Positions 23,741 through 31,391 of a stretch of DNA of 33,965 nt are shown one piece after another (within the stretch, counting starts at the first letter, position 1; every line of letters starts with the position of its first letter). The notes under the pieces are model-generated. The model made no database searches. It saw nothing but the letters and a program-made list of their open reading frames with translations, and was not told where the DNA came from. The DNA is from Actinomyces sp. (GTDB taxonomy: Bacteria > Actinomycetota > Actinomycetes > Actinomycetales > Actinomycetaceae): contig JAHACW010000022.1 in NCBI GenBank assembly GCA_018375675.1, positions 1 through 33,965 of the forward strand. The letters run 5' to 3'. The position numbers and the translations under genes were made by a program.

Positions 23741-25738
23741 TCACTTCGCGGACCAGAAACGGATCACGATCGTCGTGCCGTCATCTGCGGGCTGCGAGCG
23801 CTCCAGATCGGCGACGTAGTCGTAGGAGCCGGAGAAGTCAGTCGACGTCGGCAGGTACTGGGGCAGGTCAGCGAGCGTCACGTTGTAGACGCGCTTGCCA
23901 CCCTCGACGGAGTACTCCATGTCGGGCGCGATGGCCACGCCGTCCGCCTTGGAGACCCAGTAGCGGTTGATCGTGCCGTGAGCGCCGCGCTCGTCGCGCT
24001 GGTACCAGTAGAGGCTGTAGTTCTCCGTCTCGGGGACGGTGCGCACAACCTGATCCCCCACCAGCACGTGGTTGACGATTGTCGCCTGCGCAGTGTCCAT
24101 GGCCTCGTCGTCGCGCTTGTTGTCACGCAGCGTGATGCCACGAGGAGACAGAGCAGAGCCGTCGAGGCCGAAGTCCGCGCGGATCTCCTCGGCGTAGGGG
24201 CGCACGATGAGGTTGTCCGAGACGGTGACGTTACGAATGTCGCCCTTCACTTCCTGGAAGTCGATCGCGCCGCGCGTGTTTCCGTAGAAGTCGTTCGTGG
24301 TGCCCGAGCGCACGAGCTTGTTGTGCGAGATCGAGATGCCGCCGTCCGTGTTCAGGTCGAAGTTGTGACCGTCGAACACGGTGTTCAGGCGGATGCCCGC
24401 ACCGGAGAAGTTATTGACGATGAGGTTGTCCTTGATGACGTGGGACTTGCCACCGAAGAGCCCGATGGCGGAGGCTCGCCAGCCCAGTTCGACAGTGTTG
24501 CCCACGAAGGAGTTGCGCTCGGCGATGCGCGCGTGGCTGTTGGTGGACTTGTCGATGCTCGACCACGAGGCCAGACCATCGTCACCATTGCCGCGCACCG
24601 AGGAGTTGCGAACCGTGGAGTTCGCCGTGCCCTGCGCAAAGTTAACGCCGTCCGCGAAGTTGTTGCGAATACGCGCGTTTTCAATGATCATGCCGTCGGT
24701 GTAGGTCATCTGGCCGGCATCCACGTAGTCACCCATCCAGAAGCCGCACTCGAAGTGCTCGACCCACACGTTGGCGACGCGGGTGTTCGCACCGGCCGAG
24801 CCAGCAAAGCCCTTGTACTGCGCCTTTTCACCGAAGCGAGACTTCAGGTTCGAAGACATGTAGAAGTCGGTCATGGTCACGCCTCCCACACCGCGGTTGA
24901 AGACGAAGCCACCGCCGCCAGCCTGGTCGGAGGTGAAGCGCACGTTGGTGTACCACATGCCCGCGCCCTGGATCGTCAGGCCGGAGTGGTCCAGGCCGAT
25001 CTTACGGCCAAACTCCCACGTACCCGCGGGAATGTAGACGGTCTTGGAGGTGGCCGCAGCCTGGTTCATGGCCCAGATAAGCGCATCGGAGTCGTCGACG
25101 CCGTCGCTGGGCTTGGCTCCCTGGTAGTCGGCCAGGCTCACGGCGCCTTCGGGGCGCTCGATGGCGGGCGCGGCCTGCTCGAGCTCAATGAAGTCAATGC
25201 CGTAGGCGTTCTGGTCGTCGCCAACCTTGACGATCTGAATATGATCATCCTTCTGGATCTGGCGGCCCAGGAGTGTGTGGACCTCGTCGAAACGGAAGCG
25301 CGCCTTCGTGCCTTCTCCCGGCTCGTCGTACACATGGTCGCCGCCGACGTACTGCCAGGCGGTCTCGGAGGAGAGGTCGAGGGTCGCGACGGTCTCGTTG
25401 TTAACGCGCACATCGACACGCCCGGAGGTGTGATCCGGCAGGGTGAAGCGCAGGTCGAGGGCGTTGGCCGCGGTCGTCGCAGTGAAGTCCACGGAGGAGT
25501 TCTTGCCATTCAGGGCCACGTAAGACTGGCCCGAGGCCTCGATGGCCGTCGACTCGATGTCGTCGGAGCGCTCAAGCGTCGTCCCGTCGGAGCGGCTCGC
25601 CTCCTCGGCCTCGTATCGCGTGTAGGGGACGGTCGCACCGTACTGTTCGTCGGCTGCGACCGCACTGGGGACCAGTGCAGGCACCAGCGCGATGACGCCA
25701 AGCAGGCCTGTGACGGCGATAAATGGTCCGCGTTTCAT
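23741..25738 (-). CDS. Secreted beta-helix glycosidase, probable GH87 alpha-1,3-glucanase (mutanase)
   Basis: A 665-residue secreted protein: signal peptide (cleavage near AVAA, residue 29), a CBM6/35-like beta-sandwich (about 40-187, YEAEEAS at 42-48), then a right-handed beta-helix (about 200-580). The beta-helix carries FADGVNF (D363) and GNGDDGLASW (D386, D387). From memory, the Paenibacillus GH87 alpha-1,3-glucanase has catalytic aspartates D1067, D1090 and D1091; the 23- and 1-residue spacing matches exactly, and the sequence around them is GH87-like. Such enzymes cut mutan, the streptococcal alpha-1,3-glucan of dental plaque, which would suit an oral actinomycete. No sortase signal is present, so release is likely. 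A general pectate-lyase-like fold is the fallback. The start at ATG 25738 has only a weak GAGAG upstream. Confidence 0.78.
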   Translation of the reverse strand: MKRGPFIAVTGLLGVIALVPALVPSAVAADEQYGATVPYTRYEAEEASRSDGTTLERSDDIESTAIEASGQSYVALNGKNSSVDFTATTAANALDLRFTLPDHTSGRVDVRVNNETVATLDLSSETAWQYVGGDHVYDEPGEGTKARFRFDEVHTLLGRQIQKDDHIQIVKVGDDQNAYGIDFIELEQAAPAIERPEGAVSLADYQGAKPSDGVDDSDALIWAMNQAAATSKTVYIPAGTWEFGRKIGLDHSGLTIQGAGMWYTNVRFTSDQAGGGGFVFNRGVGGVTMTDFYMSSNLKSRFGEKAQYKGFAGSAGANTRVANVWVEHFECGFWMGDYVDAGQMTYTDGMIIENARIRNNFADGVNFAQGTANSTVRNSSVRGNGDDGLASWSSIDKSTNSHARIAERNSFVGNTVELGWRASAIGLFGGKSHVIKDNLIVNNFSGAGIRLNTVFDGHNFDLNTDGGISISHNKLVRSGTTNDFYGNTRGAIDFQEVKGDIRNVTVSDNLIVRPYAEEIRADFGLDGSALSPRGITLRDNKRDDEAMDTAQATIVNHVLVGDQVVRTVPETENYSLYWYQRDERGAHGTINRYWVSKADGVAIAPDMEYSVEGGKRVYNVTLADLPQYLPTSTDFSGSYDYVADLERSQPADDGTTIVIRFWSAK

Positions 25739-26045
25739 GTAACTCTCAAGCCTCTTTTCATGCCCTGAAGCGCGCTCGAAGCACCGCTTCGCTCCTAGGT
25801 TCCACTTGTTGGAAGGAACCCGGGCACATAGTAGCGGAATCTAACCACTGTCAAAGAGTTGCTCGGAAATTTTCCCAGTCAAGACCCTTGCAATACCAGC
25901 GAATACTCAGCGGACCAATATTTGCACTGTAAATATGAATATGAGATTCCGATGCGCTGGCAGGGATTGCGAACGAGGCGACGAGGCCTCGGCTATCGAT
26001 GCGCGAGAGGAATCTACTCCTGTCGGCCGCTACTCACGCCTTCGC
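25739..26045. other. Gene-free spacer: glucanase promoter region
   Basis: No gene. It contains the promoter at 25825-25854, leader hairpins CGAAGC/GCTTCG (25777-25782, 25786-25791) and GGTTCC/GGAACC (25798-25803, 25815-25820), a second TTGACT at 25877-25882, and a weak CGAGGC/GCCTCG hairpin (25974-25979, 25986-25991) after the ABC-F gene. Confidence 0.5.
25825..25854 (-). promoter_or_regulatory. Promoter of the glucanase gene
   Basis: On the minus strand a perfect -35 TTGACA (25849-25854), 18-base spacer, TATGTG (25825-25830). It gives a leader of about 80 bases containing two hairpins. Confidence 0.55.
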
Positions 26046-27980
26046 TCACTCGAGCAAATCGGCTGCCTCGAGCCATGCCTCCTCCAGCTCGTCCATCTCG
26101 GACAGGACATCCTGGTGGGCCGCCGAGACCCTCGTCAGCTCGGACACCGCCGAAGGATCCGTCGCCACCTGAATCGACAGCTTCTCCAGCTTCGCCTCCA
26201 GGGACGAGGCATCGGCCCGCAGGCGCTCGAGCTTGCGCTCGATGCGGGCCACTTCCTTCTTGGCCGCGCGCCGCGCCGCAGCGTCACTCACGCCGCCGCG
26301 AGCGCTCCCCTGCCCCGCGCTCTCCTCACCCGAGGAAGCATCCGCGGAGGGAGCGGCAGAGCGGGAGGCGGAGCCGGCCTCGTCGGCGCGAGAGGACGAA
26401 CCAAACGCCCCGAGGTTGCCGGAGGCGCGCATGTCGAGGTACTGCTCGACGCCGCCGGGCAGCGCGCGGATCTGGCCGTCGCCAAGGAGGGCGACCTGGT
26501 GGTCGGTGACGCGCTCGAGGAGGTAGCGGTCGTGGGAGACGACGACGAGGGTGCCCGGGAAGGTGTCGAGCAGGTCTTCCATGGACGCCAGGGTGTCGGT
26601 GTCGAGGTCGTTCGTGGGCTCGTCGAGGAGCAGCACGTTCGGCTGGCTCATGAGCAGGCGCATGAGCTGGAGGCGGCGGCGCTCGCCGCCCGAGATCTCG
26701 CTGATGCGCGTGTAGGCGCGGGCCCGCGTGAATCCCATGCGCTCCGTCATCTGCGAGGCGCTGACCTCCTTGCCGTCCACGACGACGGTCTGGGCGACGT
26801 CGGCGACGGCCTCGACGACGCGCATGTCGGCCAGGGCGTCGAGCTCATGCGTGTCCTGGGAGAGGGTGGCGACCTGGACGGTCTTCCCGCGCTTGACGCG
26901 CCCCGAGGTGGGCTCAAGGTCGCCGCGCAGCAGGTTCAGAATCGTCGTCTTGCCGGCGCCGTTGACGCCGACGATGCCGACGCGCTCGGCGGGGGCCAGG
27001 CGCCACGTGACGCCCTCGAGGATGCTCAGGCGCGAGCCGTCGGGGCGCGTGAAGGACACGGAGACGTCCACGAGGTCGATGACGTCCTTACCCAGGCGCG
27101 CGGTCGCCATCTTCACCAGCTCGACGGTGTCGCGCGGGGGCGGCACGTCGGCGATGAGGGCCTCGGCGGCGGCGATGTGAAACTTCGGCTTGGAGGTGCG
27201 CGCCGGCGCCCCGCGGCGCAGCCACGCGAGCTCCTTGGTGAGCAGGTTGGCGCGCTTGGCGGCGGCCACGTCCGCCTGGCGCATGCGCTCAGCGCGGGCG
27301 AGGGTGTAGGCGGCGTAGGAGCCGTCGTAGATTTCGACGTGCCCGGCAATCTGCGCGCGGTCACCGCCCGGGTCGACGCCGGGGACGACCTCCCAGATGT
27401 GCTCGCACACGGCGTCAAGGAACCAGCGGTCGTGGGTGACGGCCAGGAGCGCGCCCGACGCGCCGGGGCGCGCGAAGCGGGCGTTCAGGTGCGCGGCCAG
27501 CCACGCCACGCCCTCGACGTCGAGGTGGTTGGTGGGCTCGTCCAGGCACACGATGTCCGCGGTGGCTGCGAGGACTCGGGCGAGCGCGACGCGGCGGCAC
27601 TGTCCTCCCGACAGGGTGCCGATAAGGGCGGCGGGGTTGATGTCGGCGAGGAGTCCGGCGTGGATGTCGCGCACGGCCGGGTCGGAGGCCCACTCGTACT
27701 CCTCCATGCCGGGGTGAACGGCCTGGATCACGGTGTCCTCGGGGTTGAGGGTGTCTGCCTGGGTGAGGACGGCGACGCGCACGCCGTCGCGTCGGGTCAC
27801 CACTCCCCCGTCGGGTTCCTGCGTGCCGGCGACGATGCGCAGGAGCGTGGACTTTCCGGCGCCGTTGGGGCCGAGGATGCCGACGCGGCTGCCGTCGTCG
27901 AGGCCGACCGTGACCCCTTCGAGGAGCTTGCGCGACCCCGCGAGGGCGCCGACGTTTTGGGTTCCGAGCAGGTGCGCCAT
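26046..27980 (-). CDS. ABC-F family ATPase (Uup/Ettan-like, translation factor)
   Basis: A 644-residue soluble protein with two ABC domains and no membrane segment, so it is an ABC-F protein acting on ribosomes rather than a transporter. First domain: Walker A GPNGAGKST (37-45), signature LSGGQ, LDEPTNHLD. Second: GVNGAGKTT, ISGGERR, LDEPTNDLD. The C-terminal ~75 residues form a coiled coil of KK/ERKLE repeats, as in Uup. ATG 27980 shares one base with the ispE stop (TGATG), so the gene is coupled to ispE, the usual actinobacterial ksgA-ispE-ABC-F order. Whether it is an antibiotic-resistance or a housekeeping member cannot be told; synteny favours housekeeping. Confidence 0.92.
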   Translation of the reverse strand: MAHLLGTQNVGALAGSRKLLEGVTVGLDDGSRVGILGPNGAGKSTLLRIVAGTQEPDGGVVTRRDGVRVAVLTQADTLNPEDTVIQAVHPGMEEYEWASDPAVRDIHAGLLADINPAALIGTLSGGQCRRVALARVLAATADIVCLDEPTNHLDVEGVAWLAAHLNARFARPGASGALLAVTHDRWFLDAVCEHIWEVVPGVDPGGDRAQIAGHVEIYDGSYAAYTLARAERMRQADVAAAKRANLLTKELAWLRRGAPARTSKPKFHIAAAEALIADVPPPRDTVELVKMATARLGKDVIDLVDVSVSFTRPDGSRLSILEGVTWRLAPAERVGIVGVNGAGKTTILNLLRGDLEPTSGRVKRGKTVQVATLSQDTHELDALADMRVVEAVADVAQTVVVDGKEVSASQMTERMGFTRARAYTRISEISGGERRRLQLMRLLMSQPNVLLLDEPTNDLDTDTLASMEDLLDTFPGTLVVVSHDRYLLERVTDHQVALLGDGQIRALPGGVEQYLDMRASGNLGAFGSSSRADEAGSASRSAAPSADASSGEESAGQGSARGGVSDAAARRAAKKEVARIERKLERLRADASSLEAKLEKLSIQVATDPSAVSELTRVSAAHQDVLSEMDELEEAWLEAADLLE

Positions 27981-28954
27981 CAGATGGCCTCCGTCGATTC
28001 GATGCGGGCGCCGCACGCGGGCCCGTGGGTGGGGATTGCGCGCGCGACCGTGGGCGCGTCGCTCAGGGTGGCCGCGAGCGCGCGGGCATGCTCGGCGTCA
28101 CGCGCGAGGGCCGCGACGGTCGGGCCGGATCCGGACAGCGTGACGGCCAGGGCTCCCGCGTCGCGCGCGGCCGCAATCGTCTCAGCCAGCTCGGGGCGCA
28201 GGCGCAGGGCTGGCGCCTGCAGGTCATTGACGAGGCAGTGGCGCAGTTCCTCGGGTTCCCCGCACAGGGCGGCGACTTCCTCGGGCGTTGGTTCGGCCAG
28301 GGCGGGCGCACCCGCCGCGTCGAGACGGTCGAACTCGCGGAACACCTCGGGGGTGGACAGGCCCTCGTGGGATAGGAGCATGACCCAGTGGTGGCGCCCC
28401 TCCTCGTCCCCCTCGCTCAGGACGCTCATGTGGTCGCCGCGCCCGGTTCCCAGCGCAATGCCGCCCGCCAGGCAGGCGGGCACGTCGGCGCCCAGCGAGC
28501 GGCCGATGGCCTGGAGTTGTTCGCTACCCAGACCCAGCTCCCACAGCTCGTTGCACGCCACGAGGGCGGCGGCCGCGTCGGCGGACCCGCCGGCCATGCC
28601 GCCGGCGACGGGGACGCACTTGTCGACGCGGATGCTCAGGCCCGCGGCGGTGGACGCCCAGGGGCCCGCGGCGGCGAGGCGCTGGAGGACGCGCGCGGCG
28701 CGCACAGCCAGGTGGGTGGCCGGGTCCACGTCCGCCATGGCGCGGGTCGTGGCCTCGTCGACGCTGCCGTCGGGCAGGTACGCGATCGTCTCCACGCGTA
28801 CGCCGGGCGTCTTGGAGGTGCGCACGGTGACGGTCTCGCGCAGGTTCAGGGCCTCGAAGACAGTGACGAGGGGGTGGTAGCCGTCGGGCGTGGGCGCGCC
28901 CACGCGCAGGGTCAGGTTGACTTTTCCGGGCGCACTGGCGCGCACTTCACGCAT
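27980..28954 (-). CDS. ispE: 4-(cytidine 5'-diphospho)-2-C-methyl-D-erythritol kinase
   Basis: A 324-residue GHMP kinase of the non-mevalonate isoprenoid (MEP) pathway, phosphorylating CDP-ME at the 2-hydroxyl. The N-terminal APGKVNLTLRVG and DGYHPLVTVFEAL are typical, as is the GHMP phosphate loop PVAGGMAGGSADAAAAL (about 117-133). The C-terminal motif LSGSGPTVAALA is present. AAGGA precedes ATG 28954. It lies 39 bases downstream of rsmA, with the ABC-F gene overlapping its stop, forming an rsmA-ispE-ABC-F unit. Confidence 0.95.
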   Translation of the reverse strand: MREVRASAPGKVNLTLRVGAPTPDGYHPLVTVFEALNLRETVTVRTSKTPGVRVETIAYLPDGSVDEATTRAMADVDPATHLAVRAARVLQRLAAAGPWASTAAGLSIRVDKCVPVAGGMAGGSADAAAALVACNELWELGLGSEQLQAIGRSLGADVPACLAGGIALGTGRGDHMSVLSEGDEEGRHHWVMLLSHEGLSTPEVFREFDRLDAAGAPALAEPTPEEVAALCGEPEELRHCLVNDLQAPALRLRPELAETIAAARDAGALAVTLSGSGPTVAALARDAEHARALAATLSDAPTVARAIPTHGPACGARIESTEAI

Positions 28955-28993
28955 GGCGTTCCTTCTTCCTGCCGATTGTCTGACCGGCGGCCG

Positions 28994-29983
28994 TCAGCGG
29001 GCTGCGGTCGACGCCGCGAGGGTGCCGTTTGCGCGGGCCTCGATAACGGCGCGCCCCAGCTCAACGAACTCGTCGATCGAGAGGGTCTCGCCGCGGCGCG
29101 TCGGGTCGATACCGGCGGCGGTCAGGAGGGCCTCGGAGGCCTCGGGGCCGCCCGCCCAGTTCTTGAGGGCGGCGCGCAGGGTCTTGCGGCGCTGGCCGAA
29201 GGCCACGTCGGTGACCTCGAAGGTGGCGCGGCGCAGCTCGTCGTCGCCGCGCGGAGCCTCCAGGCGCGTCAGGCGCACGAGCGCGCTATCCACGCCGGGC
29301 ACGGGCCAGAACACGGAGCGGCCGATCGTGCCGGCGCGCTCGACCGAGCCGTACCAGGAGGCCTTCACGGAGGGCACGCCGTAGGTGCGCGATCCGGGGC
29401 CGGCGGCCAGGCGGTCCGCGACCTCGGCCTGGACCATGACGACGACGCCCTGGATGGAGGGGAAGGCCTCGAGCATGTTGAGCAGAACCGGCACGGCCAC
29501 GTTGTACGGCAGGTTCGCGACGAGCTTGGTGGGGGCGGGCCAGTCCACGCCGAAGTCATCGACGCCGCTGATTTCCGTGGCATCCATGGTGACAACGTGG
29601 AAGCGGTCGGCGGCCTCGCTCATGCGGGCGCGCACCGTCTCGGGCAGCGCGGCGGCCAGGGGCGGGTCGATCTCGACGGCGCGCACGCGCGCGCCGACTT
29701 CCAGGAGCGCGAGCGTCAGTGAGCCGAGGCCGGGGCCGACCTCGACAACCTCGTCGCCCTCTTCGACACCACCGGCTGCGACGATCTTGCGCACCGTGCC
29801 CGCGTCGTGCACGAAGTTCTGGCCGAGCACCTTCGTGGGGCGGATACCGAGCGCCTCGGAGATGGCCTTGACTTCGAGGGGGCCGAGCAGGCCCGTCTCG
29901 GAGGGGACGGCGCCCTCGGGCAGGGTCGGGTCGAGGCGGCTGCGCGTGTCGCGCTGGTTGCGGGGGCTGGAGGATCGGCTCAC
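28994..29983 (-). CDS. rsmA: 16S rRNA (adenine1518-N6/adenine1519-N6)-dimethyltransferase
   Basis: A 329-residue KsgA/RsmA enzyme that dimethylates two adjacent adenines in the 3'-terminal loop of 16S rRNA during 30S maturation. Motifs: [32 protein letters not shown] (SAM), VEIDPPLA and [11 protein letters not shown] (catalytic NLPY), with the usual helical C-terminal domain. The start chosen is GTG 29983 ([10 protein letters not shown]), leaving an N-terminal extension of about 40 residues before the conserved core. A TAGACT -10-like box lies seven bases before it, with no Shine-Dalgarno; a later GTG (VPSETG) is a possible start. Confidence 0.94.
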   Translation of the reverse strand: MSRSSSPRNQRDTRSRLDPTLPEGAVPSETGLLGPLEVKAISEALGIRPTKVLGQNFVHDAGTVRKIVAAGGVEEGDEVVEVGPGLGSLTLALLEVGARVRAVEIDPPLAAALPETVRARMSEAADRFHVVTMDATEISGVDDFGVDWPAPTKLVANLPYNVAVPVLLNMLEAFPSIQGVVVMVQAEVADRLAAGPGSRTYGVPSVKASWYGSVERAGTIGRSVFWPVPGVDSALVRLTRLEAPRGDDELRRATFEVTDVAFGQRRKTLRAALKNWAGGPEASEALLTAAGIDPTRRGETLSIDEFVELGRAVIEARANGTLAASTAAR

Positions 29984-29990
29984 GCTGGCA

Positions 29991-29996
29991 AGTCTA
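29991..29996 (-). promoter_or_regulatory. -10 hexamer of a probable leaderless promoter (rsmA)
   Basis: TAGACT on the minus strand, followed by seven bases and GTG 29983. No Shine-Dalgarno is present and the -35 is unclear. Confidence 0.4.
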
Positions 29997-30047
29997 GTGC
30001 ACGGGGCCGACGAGGCCGGGGCAAGCGGCGCTGTGAGGCTCGAAGCG

Positions 30048-30701
30048 TCACGGGGCGGGCGGAGGCGGCAGGACGACGCGCACCTCGTACTTGCTAGCCT
30101 GCTCGCCAAGAACAGCGTTGACCTGCTTCTTCACGACGTCTTCCAAACGCCCCTGAGCCTTGTCAAGCAGCCCCTTGGAGACAGCTTCGTCTGCTGCGGC
30201 GGCTTCCCGATCCGCCAGGAATGTGGTGACCTCTCCGACCTCGATCTGGTTAACGATGGAGAAAGACTGGTCGTAGGTCTCGACCGAGGAGGGGTCGATG
30301 GAGGTGGAGAGAACTTCGACGGCAGGCACGGTCACCGTCACGACGTGCCCCGCTTCGTCCACATCGACCTGAATCTGGCTGACGTCGGCCACTCCGGCCT
30401 TCACTTCTCCCGAATAGGTGATGAGGTAATGGGCGCTCGTGCCCGGCACTTCCATGCCGAACACCTTGGTTCCCTCCTCAGAGTATTTCCCCACCTGGGT
30501 GAAGTTGTAGGACTCAGTGGCGAGTTCACCAATGTCAGCGAAAGAGTTTTTCACAAGGGTCGTGTCGACAGTAACGACTGGTTCGCCACCCTGGTCCCCG
30601 GACCCGATGCCGAATACCGGGGCAGCCTTCATGCCACCGACGAATCCTGCACCTGCGATCACCAAAGCCGCAGCCCACTTAGCAAACGGTGGAAAACGCA
30701 T
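30048..30701 (-). CDS. DUF4230 membrane-anchored protein
   Basis: A 217-residue protein. One N-terminal membrane helix (about 8-26) is followed by an exported or cytoplasmic domain with DUF4230 features: [39 protein letters not shown] strand near residue 93, and an internal [17 protein letters not shown] segment. The C-terminal ~60 residues look helical, ending in PPPPAP. The family is common in Firmicutes and Actinobacteria and has no known function; SPFH-like membrane roles have been suggested only by analogy. GAGG lies just upstream of ATG 30701. The gene interrupts the usual rpfB-ksgA adjacency and stands next to the 19-bp-period repeat array. Confidence 0.83.
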   Translation of the reverse strand: MRFPPFAKWAAALVIAGAGFVGGMKAAPVFGIGSGDQGGEPVVTVDTTLVKNSFADIGELATESYNFTQVGKYSEEGTKVFGMEVPGTSAHYLITYSGEVKAGVADVSQIQVDVDEAGHVVTVTVPAVEVLSTSIDPSSVETYDQSFSIVNQIEVGEVTTFLADREAAAADEAVSKGLLDKAQGRLEDVVKKQVNAVLGEQASKYEVRVVLPPPPAP

Positions 30702-30751
30702 GCTGACCTCACTGACACAATCACGACGAATATTAGTTAACCTTCACGGGA

Positions 30752-30780
30752 ATTGTATGGTAAGTGTCAAGGTGCCACAA
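30752..30780 (-). promoter_or_regulatory. Candidate promoter of the DUF4230 gene
   Basis: On the minus strand TTGTGG (30775-30780), exactly 17-base spacer, TACAAT (30752-30757). A TTGACA also lies between them (30765-30770) but at the wrong spacing. The repeat array begins 11 bases upstream. Confidence 0.45.
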
Positions 30781-30790
30781 CAGCGGCGCC

Positions 30791-30914
30791 ACGCAGATAG
30801 GTCACGCGCATCCGGATAGGTTGCACGCTTCCGGATAGGTTAGCCACATCCGGATAGGTTAATAAGCTATCCGGATGCTCATAACCTATCCAGATGTTCG
30901 TTACCTATCCGGAT
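30791..30914. repeat. Inverted repeat array 1 (13-bp motif, 19-bp period)
   Basis: The motif ATCCGGATAGGTT starts at 30810, 30829 and 30848 (a diverged copy at 30791), each 19 bases apart, then appears inverted as AACCTATCCGGAT-type units starting at 30864, 30883 and 30902, again 19 apart. The ATCCGGAT core is itself palindromic. The direct half can pair with the inverted half. Confidence 0.95.
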
Positions 30915-31100
30915 ACTCACGCCCATCCACCTACGCACGCGCCGAGATGCGCACCCCACAGCCCACCCAACCCACAAAGCCAGGACCGGGCGCCGAGCCA
31001 AGCTCAGCCCAGGCATCGAATCCGACCAGGTCAGGGCACCGCGCCAAGCCAGGGCGACGTATGAGGCCCCAGTACCGCGCCAAGCCAGGCCAGGCTGCGC

Positions 31101-31224
31101 ATCCGGATAGGTTGCGCGCTTCCGGATAGGTTAGCCACATCCGGATAGGTTAATAAGCTATCCGGATGTTCATTACCTATCCGGATGTTCATTACCTATC
31201 CAGATGTTCGTTACCTATCCGGAT
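31101..31224. repeat. Inverted repeat array 2 (13-bp motif, 19-bp period)
   Basis: Direct units start at 31101, 31120 and 31139; inverted units at 31155, 31174, 31193 and 31212. Period is 19 throughout each half. 31097-31168 matches 30806-30877 of array 1 with a single difference (30825 A, 31116 G), so the block was duplicated recently or is homogenised. Array 2 has one more inverted unit than array 1. Confidence 0.95.
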
Positions 31225-31330
31225 GAGCGCACTCTGAGAGCCGCCATGCCAGCACGCCCACAAGCACAACCACCACACCTGCGCGCCCACGAGCACAACC
31301 ACCACGCCAGCGCGAGCCCACCCGCGCACC

Positions 31331-31372
31331 GACAAAAGAACCGGGCCCGACAACCTTCATTGTCAGACCCGG
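31331..31372 (-). terminator. Rho-independent terminator of the lytic transglycosylase gene
   Basis: CCGGG (31341-31345) and GACAA (31349-31353) pair with TTGTC (31360-31364) and CCCGG (31368-31372) around a small internal loop; on the minus strand TTCTTTTGTC follows. Confidence 0.8.
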
Positions 31373-31391
31373 CCCTCAGTAGCTCTCAGGC

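Larger units (their letters stand above)
30702..31391. other. Gene-free 690-bp region carrying two repeat arrays
   Basis: No gene is supported on either strand. In order: the DUF4230 promoter, repeat array 1 (30791-30914), a 186-bp spacer with a 16-base direct repeat (31038-31053 and 31074-31089), repeat array 2 (31101-31224), a C/A-rich tail with a 25-bp near-repeat of CGCCCACRAGCACAACCACC, and the terminator of the lytic transglycosylase gene. Confidence 0.75.

Noticed and set aside
26046..27980. ABC transporter ATPase
   Set aside because: Two fused ABC domains with a coiled-coil tail and no permease define an ABC-F protein.
23639..28880. Long plus-strand open frames (709 and 981 codons) and similar antisense frames at 620-2077, 4627-5901 and 9711-11096
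   Set aside because: They lie antisense to well-supported genes, are low-complexity in Arg, Gly, Val and His, and follow from GC-rich third codon positions.
30791..31224. CRISPR array
   Set aside because: Units are 13 bp with 6-bp, mostly repeated spacers, orientation reverses in the middle, and no cas genes are present.
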